The notes: generated by a model from the letters alone, not told the origin. DNA of 64,000 nt from Armillaria gallica (GCA_037576215.1 JBANDB010000018.1:1612001-1676000), one strand, 5' to 3'; shown: positions 11,827 to 24,600, counted from the first letter of the stretch. Program-made: numbers and translations.

Positions 11827-14800
11827 ATGCCCTCTATCAACCATCAAGAACGAGTATGCGCCTGCGGTAAGCGCTACAAGCGTGACGGGCAATTCAATCG
11901 CCATCTTGAGAAGTGCAAACGAGCTTTGGATATTGAAAGGAGGACCTATCAACGTGGCTCGCACATCTGGGCTCGGGAAGAGCAGCGTCGTGGGAGAGTA
12001 GAATCGGACCCCTTTAGAAAGCGATATGGGGTTCCTCAGGACTTGGGTGAAGGAAGAAGCCACTACCTGCCTTCGGAGACTGATAGGTCCTTTTCTGTAC
12101 GTGCCCAACACGCCGCAGAGTGTTTCTGCTAACTCAGATATTACAGGAGGGTTACAATACAGCTCAAGCTAGTAATGAGCGCGTATCTCCTTGCGAGACT
12201 TCCCATAATGACTGTCATGATAACATGCAATACGAGTCCCCTGTTTTTGATGTACCAATGTCTGTGGATGAGCCCACTCTTCCAGACAAGCGGCAACGAC
12301 GTCCGACGGCCAAAGTGCTAGCCGCTCTCGAAGATTCTCTTCCGGAGGGACCAGCACCATTCGACGAGGCGGAAGAACTCCCCAGCGATCAAGCTGATGC
12401 ATCACGTCGTCCTAGAGTTCTGTTACATGTGCACGAACGCGTCCAGACCCTCGCAAACTCTTTCGGATTATCACGAATTTACAGGCGTAGGCCTACGCGC
12501 ATACCAGACATGGGAAAGCAACAAGAGGAATACCTGGCAACAAACATCAGAGCGGCTAAGGAGCGCAAGAAAAGAAAGATTTCCGACATTATCTTTCCAT
12601 ATCCAAATGTCAGCGCCTTCTTTTTCAACCGATGGTTTAAAAGTGGGAGCAAACAGAAGTCCGACGGTGAACGGGACCTTTTAAAAGAGATTGTTGGTGA
12701 TGAAGACTTCCGCGGTGCCGATATACAAAATGTCAACTTTGCTGCGATCGACAAGCAACTGGCTAAGGATGTTCAGTCACCATGGGGTGGGAACGGCTGG
12801 ACTTCGTCCACTGTCACCGTTGAAGTTCCGCTTCTTGTCAAGCAGACAAAAGCAACAAAACAAGCTCAAGCTCGGACAGCTCAGTACGACAAAAGGCACG
12901 ATATTGTGGATGAGGAAGCCAGGCAGGTTCCCATTCACAAATTTGAAGTTCCTCACATTCATCACCGGTCGCTTCTTCACATTTTACGCTCTGCTATTGA
13001 GGATGATCCGTCTTCGAAAGACTTCCATTGGCACGGTTTTGAAGAACGTTGGCAGCCGCCTGACCCTAATGTGCCTTCCGAAAGAGTGTTTGGCGAGCTG
13101 TACACATCTGAGGCTTTTCTAAAAGCCGAACGAGAGTTATTGTCTGCAGTGGCGGAAGACGATCTGCCCCGTGTTATTGCAGCAATCATGGTGTGGTCCG
13201 ACGCAACCCATGTGGCACAGTTCGGCCAAGCAAAGATGTGGTCGATATATCTCTTCTTCGGCAATCTATCAAAGTATCTACGATGCCGCCCCTCTTCAAA
13301 AGCCGCTCATCACCTTGCCTTCCTTCCAAGTGTACGTTTCCATCCTCAAGTCTCTGTAAGCACTGCTCATCAGTATGATAATAGCTTCCCGATGCGTTTG
13401 AAGATTTCCTGAAAGAGTGCGGGGTGAAAAAGAGCGATCCCTTAATGGCCCATTGTCGCCGAGAGCTTTTCCATGGTGTATGGAAAAAGCTCCTTGACGA
13501 TGACTTCATCCATGCTATGGAGCATGGCATTGTCATGAAGTGTGCCGATGGTATCACACGTCGTGTCTTCCCTCGTATTTTTACCTATTCGGCTGACTAC
13601 CCTGAGAAGTGCGTGTGTTGATGTAACTAGAAGTCACGGCGACTGACTTGTCTTGCAGAGTCCTGATTTCAGGCATTCGCGACATGGGTGGGTGTCCCTC
13701 TCCCCGAGTAACCACACCAAAAGACATGATTCGTGAAGTTGGTACTGAGGCAGATAAGAGGCTGCGAGAGGCATCAAGGCGTCGAGTCGACGATGAGCTA
13801 AGAGAAAAAGTGGCGGAGGCACGAAAACTGATTTACGAGAAGGGATATGTGATCAACAGCGAGAAGGTGGAGAATCTATTGAAGCCAACGTCGTTGGTTC
13901 CCACCGAAAATGCCTTCTCGGAGCGCCTTGCTCAGTTCTTATTCCAAGTCTATGACATGCTTGTTGTCGATCAACTGCATGAGGTCGAGCTTGGAGTTTG
14001 GAAGGCGCTTATTATTCACTTGATCCGCATTCTGAATACAATGGATGCCTCTAAGACCCAGGAATTTAATGCTCGGTATGATTCCCATCCATTTCCGTGC
14101 TCGTAGCACACACTTATTGTTCTTCTTCACAAGATTTCGACAGGTTTCTCCCTTTGGCAGGGACACAATCCGACATTTTGGGTATAACGTATCCGAGATG
14201 AAAAGTCTGGCAGCCCGGGATTTTGAAGATATCCTCCAGGTATAGTACACACACCTCATGAGCTTCAATGGCGTACTTCGACTGACTGTCTGGTTATCAG
14301 TGTTGTATTCCATGCTTCGAAGGTCTTCTTGATGAACCTCATAACAGCTCTATCCTTGATCTGCTTTATCTCACCGCATACTGGCATTCTCTAGCCAAAC
14401 TTCGACAGCATACAGAATCTTCAGTTGGTGTTCTTGAAGAGGTCCATAAAGCATTCAGTAATTGCATTCGCAATTTTGCGGAGGTGACCTGTACTGCCTT
14501 TGAGACTGTTGAGACTGACAGTGAATATTCTTCTCGTAAACGCGCTGAAGCACGTCGAAGCCAACAGGGGAAAACTAATAATGTAGCAGCGACAAGCACT
14601 GGCAAGAAACCGCGTAAATTCAGTCTGGCAACATACAAGCTATATGCGACAGGTGGTTATCCTGAAGATATAAAACATTTTGGAACAACGGATTCCTACA
14701 GTACCCAGATCGTAGGCGGATTCATGATCACACTGTCTGAACATACTTACACCCAAAATAGGGTGAACTCGAGCATAGAGTGGTCAAGGATCGATACGCT

Positions 14801-16026
14801 CGAACGAACAAAAACAATGCTATTGCCCAGGTCATCAAACAAGATGTCATGTCCACCGTACATGATCGAATGCTGGAAGAATTAGTAGAAGCGCAGAAGG
14901 CCGAACGGCTGGCCTCAGCTGCAGCACACGCCACAGACGAGCCGGAAACAGAATTAGGCGATACTGACTTGATGAAGCATCACCACATTGCCCTGGCCGA
15001 GCGTCAGTATATCCATCTACGAGATCTGACATCACGGGACAGCGAAGGCGATCCAGCATATAAGGTATGGAGTCTGAATAGTTTTCTGGCTTCCAATTTC
15101 TAACTGAGCACCATACTCAGAATTTCATCCCTCGACTAAAGCAGCATCTTCTCTCACGCCTGAGGGGACAGTCTGCTATTGGAGAGGAGACTGTCTTTGA
15201 CGCTGGTGCTCTCAATCAATTTCAATTTCAGCACAGCCGTATTTACACCCATGCGACGGCAAGCTTCAATTATACCACATATGATGTGTGCCGTGACCAG
15301 GATACGATCCATGTGGGAAAGAACGGTCATAAGCGACACATCATGGTGATGTCCAATGATGATGATCCTGATTCCCATCCATTCCGGTATGCTCGCGTCC
15401 TGGGTATATATCATGCCAACGTTATGGATGCGGGTGCTCGTTCTCCCAAGGCCAAGCGAATGGAATTTCTGTGGGTACGCTGGTTTGGCATGGATCCAGA
15501 GTGGAGCGGAGGCCCTTCGACTCTTCGTCTCGACCGGGTGGGGTATATTCCTGAGCATGACGAGTCAGGTGCATTTGGCTTTGTGGATCCTTCACACGTC
15601 TTGAGAGCTTGCCATCTTATCCCGGCATTTAACCTCGGCAAAACCGACACTTTATTGTCTTATTCAACCATGAGGGACTTTCATGATGGCGATTGGACGA
15701 ATTATTATATAATGCGGTGAGGATTCAGCTTCTAAATGCCTGCCCTCTATCGCGACTCACCACATCGTTCCAGCTTCGTCGATCGTGATATGATGATGCG
15801 TTATCTCGGCCTTGGAATAGGTCACATCAATCCTGCCAATTTTCCGCGGGAGGATCATCAATTGCGCAGAGATGTTCTTATTGAAAATCACAAAGAGCCG
15901 TGGTCATTGCCCGTGGATGTCAGGATGTCGGATATAGACGAGGTTTCTGATATTGATGATCAATCTGAAGGCGGGTTTTCTGACAGAGAAGATGATGAGG
16001 ATGATGACTCCTGTGACAACCTGTAG
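11827..16026 (+). CDS. Plavaka-family transposase, nine exons, complete open frame
   Basis: Exons are 11827-12096, 12147-13331, 13385-13608, 13659-14075, 14134-14239, 14301-14711, 14762-15064, 15121-15716 and 15774-16026. All junctions keep phase, giving 1254 aa with no internal stop. An N-terminal zinc-binding motif has C11, C13, H26 and C30. Family landmarks follow: DFHWHGFEERWQPP, MVWSDATHVAQFG (about residue 437, likely first catalytic Asp), FTYSADYPEK, IRDMGGCPSPR, VVDQLHEVELG (about residue 660), DSYSTQI, YARTNKNNA, WVRWFGMDP and an acidic tail. Plavaka is a CACTA-like cut-and-paste DNA transposase group of basidiomycetes, acting in the nucleus. From memory, relatives have CPCPRC where this copy has CPSPRV, so a zinc site may be lost. 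Terminal inverted repeats were not found. The next gene follows after about 250 bp. Confidence 0.93.
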
Positions 16027-16179
16027 AATATCTTCACTGTGTAGCCTCAGCATATTCAAAGTATATTGCTGGTGTCAGTCAGAAACGTTTCATATAGCTT
16101 CTTTGCAATTTAAATAATAAATGAGCGCGACACATATGCACGTGATTACATCACATGATTCCGTTGATTCCCAGCGGGG

Positions 16180-16186
16180 TATAAAA
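16180..16186 (+). promoter_or_regulatory. TATA box of the RS/DUF6698-like gene
   Basis: TATAAAA sits 90 bp before the ATG at 16276, in the spacer between the transposase stop (16026) and the second gene. Its presence suggests the second gene has its own promoter rather than depending on read-through. Confidence 0.55.
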
Positions 16187-16275
16187 GTTCCGTTGACATC
16201 ACTAACGTAACCCAACTCCTTCCTTTCCCCACTAGGACCGTGCTTCCCTTCCCAGCCCTTGAACGTGATCTATAG

Positions 16276-17874
16276 ATGGCTTCGAGAACCCAAAGCAGCC
16301 GTAATGGTAACACATCTCGACGTGGCCGTTACCGTGACTATCAGTCTAGCCCTGTCCGTGAACGCAGCCGCTCTGCTTCTCCACGACGGGCAGTGCAGAG
16401 CTCACCATCTCGTGGGCGCACTCGTTCTCGGACACCTAGACGTGCAGGGGGGAATGAGCTGCCTACAGAAAGCCGTGACGGGAGTCCAACTACCCGCAGC
16501 AATAGTCGTGATCGCTCTCCAAGGTATGTGCCCTTATTCAAGCTAACTTGGGCTGACACCCTTTCCAGTCCGGACAGTCAATCAATGGACGACTACAAAC
16601 AGTTAGGAAAATCTGTCGGTCGTATGGTAGACATGTTCACGCCATTCAAGCCTGTCTTGGAGGAAGGCTACACTCGTGATCCTGAAGCTGATCCTAGTCG
16701 GTACTCAAAGGAGTATGTACTACTTCGTGGTGCCTACTACTAACTATCTTCAGTACTGATTACTTTCTCTAGGCGTAATCGACGATTTGCATTGTATCGG
16801 CGTCTGCAACAGCTACACCCTTCCCTGCACGACGACATCCGAAATGGTCAACAAAGAATTTATCAGAAATGCTGCAAGCGCGGTATGGAGTGTTGCATAT
16901 TATTATCTATCAGTATTCACGTGCAGCCTCCAGTTGGATACAATGGTCAACAAAATGCGCACGGAAGATCTCTTTGGCATCAAGGCCGGAATCGATAAAT
17001 GGCGTGCATGGAATCCAAGTCTCCCAACAAACGACCGCTCAAAGTGTGGCTTCATGCATCCCCAATCCGGACGGCTTCTTTGTCCAACGGATCTTGACTG
17101 GGAGGATACAACGCGCGTCAATCCTCTATGTCTTGATGTCTGAATGCTGATTTTTGTTGTAGGGTCCAGCAGGGGATAACCAATGGCACGATCCCTGTCC
17201 CAGCTGAGGACTTGTGTAACCTTTGCTATGCAGAGGATAAGTTCAATCCGGCTGATGTGGGTGAAGGTTTCATGCGCAATGACCTTCTTATCGATGTAAG
17301 GCCGCTGCTCCTTGTCAACGTTGATTGATCTGATCTTTTCCTAGGCTGCGCTGCATATCTGGCGTGGTCCCACATTTGCGAAAGGGAAACAGCGGACCAC
17401 AAAGCGTGGAAACGCTCAACGCCTGGGAATCGACAAGATTACCGTCCCCGCAATCGCCTACGTGGCTGTGCTTGTACGTGTTGTTCTCCTGCTCCGACAC
17501 CTGATAAGCTTAAATGTATGTACCTTTGCAGGTCCGCTTTGCGCTCTCCTCCCAAACAGTCTGGAACACGGCGTCAGATTTTGATTACTCCACTTTCTAC
17601 TACACTATTGTGGATACCCTGGAAGACATGGAAGAGGAGGAGCTCGATGAGCTCTTGACTTGGTGGAATGAGTGCGACTTTCTTGCTGATACCTGTTCCC
17701 TTTCTAACTATTTTTTCAAGGAAAATTTTCGGTGATATCAAACGCAAGCCAGCGCCCCGAGAACCTGGAAAGCTGTCGTTAGCTGAACGTCTCAAGGCTC
17801 GAAACGAAGCAAAGAAGGCAAACAAGCGTGCACCATTAAAGGATCTGAACGTAGAAACCCCTACGCAGTCGTAG
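16276..17874 (+). CDS. RS-rich DUF6698-like protein, Plavaka companion gene
   Basis: Predicted exons are 16276-16523, 16569-16712, 16773-16882, about 16934-17116, 17170-17295, 17345-17473, 17532-17671 and 17721-17874. The first exon encodes an Arg/Ser-dipeptide region (RSRSASPRR, RGRTRSRTPRR) like splicing-factor RS domains. The rest matches my memory of the fungal DUF6698 domain. Its landmarks are CGFMHPQSGRLLCP, EGFMRNDLLID, a basic GNAQRLG segment, IAYVAVLVRFALSSQTVWN, an acidic EDMEEEELDELLTWWN and KIFG. The C terminus is Lys-rich. The function is not established; DNA or RNA binding alongside the transposase is inference. The exon 3 to 4 junction does not keep phase with a normal-length intron. 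Either a 31-bp intron is used or one base has been lost or gained there. Confidence 0.75.
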
Positions 17875-18845
17875 TATACTTGTATTCTTCTATTAGTAGC
17901 TTGCAATCGAAGCTCGTTTATCATTCTTTGTGTATCTCGTATTCGTGTTATGATCCAATCCAATTCAACAACGATGAAGATGTGTTTGACTCATGACCAT
18001 AGTATAGGAGGATGGCAAGATGATTACAATCCGATGCCAATGTGTCCTAATATTGACAATTATTGTGGATATTACAGTACTGCCCATTATTTGAGGGATT
18101 ATGGTACGATCGGGATCCTATCAAAACGTGCGAGTTTCCGTTGTGATCGATCCCAACTGATTTCGTATATTGTAAGGCATTCTTTGTGTCGTGAGCTGTT
18201 AGGATTGCGGGGCCTTTTCCCTGATGATGGCAAAAGAACGCAAAACAGAGAGTATTTCAAATTGCTTCAACTCCGACGGGAAGGATCGGATCGGACTCCC
18301 TTCTACGCTCGACAGTCTCGACTGCAACCCGACTGAAACCGTACAGGAAAATGTACATAGGTGAGCCGTAAGTGATATGTGCTGTAATATTGACACTAGA
18401 ATGGTGTCCAGGTGGATGTTCTTTGCAGTGTCCGCGAGGCCTCTTTGATCTCGATAGCTTCCTTCATTTACGAGTCGACACGGGCCAAAAGACCTCGTCA
18501 TGTTTCTCACTGAGAGCGCGCGGGATGCGCCGTTGTGCCCTACTTCAAATATTCAGACTTCGCGCACTCAAATATGGAGAATTTTACTAGAAGGCCACCA
18601 TAACAAAGAAAGACGCCGTGGGATATTTCGTCCAGGTTACAAGTTAGTAGTTACTCCCCAGCCAACAGGCCACTCATTATTATGACCCAGCAACAGAAAT
18701 GTAACGGCGGCTATTGTTCTCGATAAGGAGGGACCGTCTAGAAGCATTGCTTACTAACGCACAGCCATAATGGCTGATAAAACTGGCCTTTGCTTGACTC
18801 CTGAGCCTCGGGCTTTCATACAAACACGCTGCGAGACGTGCTACC
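17875..18845. other. Flank of Plavaka cassette, no gene recognised
   Basis: Holds a 128-codon plus-strand frame (17950-18336) with no motif, probably non-coding 3' sequence of the element. No inverted repeat to the 11 kb side could be found by eye. Confidence 0.3.
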
Positions 18846-19970
18846 ATGCCTTCTAATCGTCAACACTCCGGCCTCGAAGACCTCCCTCTCGAATTACTAC
18901 AGCAGATCCTCTCACTTCTCGATATCCCCACTCTAAAATGTCTGTCTCGAGCATCTTCCCATCTCCGTACAGTCTGCTTTGCCCATATATTTCGTGCCGT
19001 GTTTCTGTGCGGTCCTACTTGCACGTTCATCGAGGATTTTAAATGGTAGGCTCCGAATAGGATGCACACGCTTGGGTTGACATGGATTATGGAGGATTTA
19101 TCTGCTATTCTACTTCCGTGGTGTGCGAAAGTCGATATTAGGAGGATCAGCAGTGGTAATGTTCGCAATACGGAGATTATTCCGTCGTTGAGCGTTCTGA
19201 GAGGCCTGGAGTTATCACTTTTGACATTCTGGGTTGTGGAGGACTGTTTAAAGCTGCTGGCACACCTCCCTCCGACTCTGAAGAGACTAGCAGTTCTTGG
19301 GATCAGGTTCCGGTTCAATAATTCGGGGACGGGTTGTTATGCTACTGTTCGTCGTGGAGCTGAGGTAGAACACTTGGAGACGTATTTGGGGGAGGACTTG
19401 TCGATGCTCTTTAGGGATGACTGCCCCATCTCGTTCAAGTCTTGAGTGGCGTATGTGCCTCATTGTCATCTGCATGATCTTGAGGTGCTTGTCCGGAGGA
19501 CTCCACAACCTATCGACCTAGGCCTCGAAATCGCAACACCAGAAGACCGACAAGGTGCGTGTTGCATCGCTTAGAAACGAAGTACTGGAGCTCAAAACCT
19601 ACCAGTTTCTTTCCCTCTCAGTAGACTCAAATCACTCTCCATTACCGATGGAACCGAATTCTCCGACACAGTCATAGAGCTATTCTCCTCACTTTCCGCA
19701 CTGGAAGTCTTAAACCTCGCATTCCTGCTCAGCTGGTTGATGTGTGGATTAGATAATTTCGCTGTGACATTGTCACAACCTCGCTTCCGCAATTTGAAGG
19801 GATTGAAATTGCAGGTAATGAAATCGGTTCATTTTGTTAACCGGTCGGGGGTTTCTGACGAAAGGGTTGGGAGATTTAGACGGAGGCTTGGGGAGTTGGG
19901 GATGAGTCCGAACATCAAATTCACAGCGAAACTAGTACCAGATCGCTGGGTGTCAAATATTATGCAGTGA
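18846..19970 (+). pseudogene. F-box protein pseudogene, plus-strand copy
   Basis: The N terminus has a standard F-box (GLEDLPLELLQQILSLLDIP), the part that binds Skp1 in SCF ubiquitin ligases. It is followed by Leu-rich repeat-like sequence such as HLPPTLKRL and FRNLKGLKLQ, ending in RFRRRLGELGMSP and FTAKLVPDRW. The frame is broken by TAG at 19047-19049, by a phase change near 19440 and by another TAG at about 19576. The order and sequence match the broken gene at 54761-55927, so the two are paralogues. Substrate unknown. Confidence 0.8.
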
Positions 19971-20099
19971 TTGTACTGACTTATTGATGAATGAAGATGT
20001 TTTTTCGTTTTGTTCACTGATAATCACTAATGTGTGTAATCAAACTTTTTTAGGGCACTAAGCAGCTCTGACTTCTCAGGAACGCCAAAAATAGTGTTT

Positions 20100-21545
20100 G
20101 ATCGCGTGGCCCCTGAGGTACCTGAGGTCCAACTCAGGCCGAATCGTGGGCGATGATTTCAAACGTTTCTTTTCCTTCCTCAATCACCATCAACCTCCTC
20201 CATGCAGCAAAGACCTCTGTTCTCTCGTGTTCTGATGTGTACGAGTTCCTTTTACAGCTGAAGAGTTCCGCAAGCAGGTGTCTTGAACAAAGGGAAGCGT
20301 GGATATGTGTGGGAGAAATTACCTTTCGGTATGTGGACTACGCCTTGTCCCATCGGTCTTGATTATGACCCCGATTCCAGCGCAGACATACGTCAGACTC
20401 GAGTGGGAGTCTCGCTTCACATGTCCAGCATGTATATAGGCTACCTTAATCAGCTCCTTTGTTCCACCAAGTCATCTCGCACCGCCCCTCGCAGATAGCC
20501 CCCCCTCGAGAATGCTCTACGTGTCAAAGGGTCCTCGTCGTACGCGCCAGAAAAGCTACTACGGAACCAGCTGCGTGTCATTCCCACTTTGATTTACTTA
20601 CCAGGTTCTATAGAACAAAAAACTGCTGGGAAGGTCGTTTTGCTTGCGCTTTCAATCACAGGTTCTGCTGTGATTTTCGGTAAGAATACGGCCATAGATA
20701 CTTAACAGTGCCGGCGAACTATGCATTCGATATCATTTCACGATCAGTTTCCTCTGTTGCGTAACTGCGCTACTGATTTCTGTCTGCAATCTGGTGTCGC
20801 ACTTTGTGTCGTCTTATTATCGTTCTCTAAGGTGCGCCGACTCTCTGTTCAGGCGGTAATCCATCTGATCTCACTGAACGCACGCAATAGAGTCATCGTT
20901 CATCGGCAAGTGTTATGTGCATGCGAGTTCCTGTCTCAGCCACTTCGACCGACCCACGCGACGCAACATGCCAGCTTCGTCGGATAGGACACGGCTGGAT
21001 ACATGCGGCAAAATCACCTTTTGGTATGTTGACTGCGCCGCTCTCCGGTCGGACTTCATTATAATTCCGCTTCCAGTGCTAGTGACTGCTCCATTGACCT
21101 ACGTAACCAAATAGGCGCTGATCGCAGCACATAGACGAGAATCCTTCACGATTTTCGAAACTTAGCAGCCCGTCATTTCAATGACGATCAAGGACCTTCC
21201 CTTTCTGAAAGGATGGCAACGACGCCGTGCCGTGAAGTCTCTTGTGCACCAATTTCTGCTGTTACATGCTCAGCTACGTGCCATTTCTTCTTGTTACGGG
21301 TCCTTGCGCGCCGAAGTTCAATAATCCACTTTGGTCAAGACGCTTCATTCTCACGCTGCCTTCATTTCCTTCTCACTTCACCGGTCCTCCATACTTCATG
21401 AATGGATTCTACCTGTTAATGCCACAAATCTCTCGTCCAATCTGGATCACCCTTGGCGCGAGGACGAAATGATTCCGGGAGGAAGTGAAGCTGCCGAGCC
21501 ATCACGTACCGCAGAAGGTTGGTTATTCTGATTCAAAGAGGGCAA
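20100..21545 (+). repeat. Dispersed repeat relic, copy 1
   Basis: Starts with GATCGCGTGGCCCCT and carries in order the blocks seen at 23.4, 28.8, 31.1 and 50.7 kb. These are a C/T-rich TTCCTTCCTCAA...CCATCAAC block, GTCCTCGTCGTACGCGCCAG near 20530, a GTTGACT..GGACTT..ATTATAATTC block near 21025, and GGATGGCAACGAC near 21210. It is heavily mutated, with no gene supported. Confidence 0.6.
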
Positions 21546-22578
21546 TCAGTATTTGACCATGCGCTTCTGCATATAGATCTCTCGTCGGGGCAGATCATGC
21601 ACTTCCAGCAGCTGGGAATCGATGATGGCGAGGATCATGCGAAGACCGGAATGTTGTAGGCTGATATTTATGAAATCTATGGCGATGAGAACGGAGGCCA
21701 AAAGGAGATAGCGTGCAAGTGGTACATGCACTCGACTGAGCTTATTAGGGACCTGTCTCATAATATCACAAGTAAGCTGTACGCTCTCTGTGTGTATTAT
21801 CGCTTCCGCTAGACTCGGTGACCTGCACAAAATCATCCTGAATAAGATAACAGTGTTACTGAGGATATCAGAATCAGAATAATCGTAGTTCTGAAGGCTG
21901 TCTTCCAAGAAAGTGTTAAAACAATGTTTTGCGGTCTCGTTCGGGTTCGTTTCCAAAATGCCTGTAATTTTTCGCAATGCTCCTTCAAAATGCAAGCTTG
22001 TAATAGACAGCAGCTTAGATGGCGAACGGCAGCGTGACAACAAGGGCTGCATGACTCCTCCCAGAGTTCGACAAGGACGGGAAGAAGTGCGGCGTCTATG
22101 GATATGATCTTGTGGTATGAATTCTTGAGTTCGAAGAGGGTACTCAGACAAGTGGCGGTTGCAGTTATGATATCCGTTAAATCGAACTGGGACCCCATAC
22201 TGGATGTGCATAGAGAGATGAAATGAAGGGACCAAGCCCTTATTCCGGACCATTTCAAGGTGAACGACGGCGACATTTCCGGAGTGACTTTTATATCCCC
22301 CCCCCCCCCCCCCCCCCGAGAGCCCTGCAGATGGCGCGAAAGCAAGCCATGGCCATGATAGTAGCAGGCATGTTTAACGAGCTCGTAATACTGAAAGGAA
22401 CTTTGTTGGGGGAAAGGTGATGTTTGAATACCTTGGTGCACGCCGGGAAGATCTGAGAGCCTGGTAACTTGTCTAAAAGGGACTGTGACCGTCCGTACTT
22501 GTTGCTAGTGTACAAAGAATAAGCGGAAGCGAAAGAGCACGAGTGGAAGCCTGAGGTACTACAGACCTTTGTTTGCAT
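21546..22578 (-). pseudogene. Hypothetical helical protein, probably broken
   Basis: Minus-strand frames in two phases appear to form one gene. The upstream part includes KVTPEMSPSFTLKW followed by Leu-rich helical sequence. After a phase change near 22000 comes ETAKHCFNTFLEDSLQ, with more Leu/Ile-rich helices to a stop at 21546. The style resembles the large unnamed helical-repeat (MYND-associated) families of agarics, a weak resemblance from memory only. A run of 21 G (minus strand; 22297-22317) sits in the reading frame and makes any frame across it unreliable. Confidence 0.4.
22297..22317. repeat. Poly-C tract, 21 bp
   Basis: An uninterrupted run of 21 cytosines on the plus strand, preceded by TTATAT. 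It lies inside the predicted minus-strand gene at 21546-22578. Such runs slip in replication and are also frequent assembly errors, so the true length may differ. Confidence 0.95.
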
Positions 22579-23389
22579 GGTAATGCATTGTCGAGTTTTG
22601 GGGAGTTTTACTTGAGAGAGACGGAGACGCGAAGCGATAGATAGATAACCTTTGTAGTCAAGTGTTCCAGCTTTATATAGCTGAAGGCAGGAGCTGAGTT
22701 GCCACCAGTCGATGAATATAGAACAAAGGTGAAGCGTAGATTACGCAACATCAGGGTAAGGGAACGTAGGAAAATGGAAGTAGCGAAGAAAGGGAACAAA
22801 AGGAATAAAGAAACACAAAGCGGATGGGAATGAAAGATATGCACCAGATGAGGTAAGTGCATCCTTTGCAGCGTAAGCAACAGAGCCCAGCATCATTGTT
22901 TGTGGAGAGTGATGATATCACATGGCTGGGAGCTAACAGAAAGTAGTGGATAAAAGCTGCAGGCGGAATCTCTGTGAATGCGAATATGATTCGGACGGAA
23001 CGGAATTCCCCGACATACGCGTTTAATAGGGGCCCTGTGTTCCCCTGCTTGAATAATCACGTCGATTTGTAATGAAGGAAGCACGGCTTCCTTTCAAATC
23101 GGCGAGAAACCTGGGAGCACAACGATCGTCTCTGTGCAGTGTGCAAGGACAGATATGAGGAAAGCAGGAAGCGCGAAAGGCAGATGCGACAGAAAGGTAT
23201 TTTGATCGCTGGGATATCGGAAAGTCTTTATTGGGTGAGCAGAGATTCTTCATAGCTACCAAGAGCGCATGGATGTGAAAAATGTGCGCGTCATTTGTAT
23301 CGTTGTTGCTCTTGAATACAGATCCGGCGCCGAAGAAATTCGGGAACTAGACGGCGTCGTCGTTGTACGGTGACAAAATAAAGGCGTAT
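22579..23389. other. No gene recognised
   Basis: Only short frames on both strands, without motif or repeat assignment. Confidence 0.3.
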
Positions 23390-24600
23390 CGCGCGACGCG
23401 TGCGAAAAATAGCCGCGGTCGCGTGGTCCCTCGGCCCGGCTTGTGCGATGATTTTCGAAGCTTCTTTGTCCTTCCTCAACGTCAACGACCCACAGCCTCC
23501 ATGCAGCGGAGAATTCTGCCGCACGCTAATGCTCTGTCCAAGCTTAATGCCCTCTTCACTCCTTTGCATCTTCCAAAGTACCTGTCGTGCATCTCTCTGA
23601 TCTTTCTGACAGCACGCGGTTGGCTCACTAGTTGCATTTAAGGATGGGACCGGGGACATGTGTGGACTTTACCTTTTGGCACGTCAGCGATGCCCTGAAC
23701 CTGGTTGGATTTGGTCGTAACCCCGATTCCAGCGCCGTTATGACGACAATGCTCCTGGTCTCGCTGTATGCGCCGGAAAAGGTACTGCGAAACCAGCTGC
23801 CTGCCTTCAATCTTGTGTCGTCCTCTGTGCGAGCGAGCTCCAGTCTCAGCTACCTCAACCAATTCACGCAACACAGTACGCGCGCACTTCATCGGATGGA
23901 ACAGGGTTAGATATATGAGGGCGAGCTTACCTTTTGGTACGTTGACTACGCACGTCTCCAGTCGGACTTGATTATAATTCCACTTCCTGTGCTGGCGACT
24001 GCTCCATTGACTTACGCAACCAAATAGGCGCTGATGGCAGCACATAGACGAGAATCCCCCAGGGTTTCGGAAACCTAGCCGCCCGTCATTTCAATAACAA
24101 TCTAGGACCGTCCCTTTCTGAGAGGATGGCAACGACGGTGTGCCATGGAGTCTCTTGTGCACCGATCTCCGCTGTTGTACGCTCAGCTACGTGCCATTTC
24201 TTTCTTTTCGTTACGGGTCCTTGCGCACCCAAATTCAATAAGCCACTTCGATCAAGACGCTTCTTTTTTACATCGCATTCATTTCCCTCCCACTTCACCG
24301 CTTCATGAATGGACTCTACCTGTTGACGACGCAAATCTCGTCGAGTCTGGATCGGCCTTGGCGCTGGGACGAAATCATTCCGACAGGAAGGGAGGCTACC
24401 GAGTCATAATGTACTGCAGAAGGTTTGTTAGTTCATTCAATGAGGGCGACCAGTATTTGACGATGCGCATCCGTATATAGATCTCTTATCACGACGGATC
24501 ATGCATGTCTCGTACGCCAACCTTAACGGCCCTTCTTACCAATCGTATCAGATGAAATTTAGGACAGTCAGACTGCGATGAATATGTCATTATGGTTCAC
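23390..24600 (+). repeat. Dispersed repeat relic, copy 2
   Basis: Begins with CGCGTGGTCCCTCGGCCCGG and repeats the block order of copy 1. The segment at 23910-24400 is the best match, covering GTTGACTACGCAC through CTCCATTGAC to GGATGGCAACGACG. It is clearly more similar to 20990-21480 than to the other copies. No coding frame is shared. Confidence 0.65.

Noticed and set aside
22291..22441. Gly-rich protein domain from the poly-G run
   Set aside because: The glycines come only from the homopolymer, whose length is unreliable.
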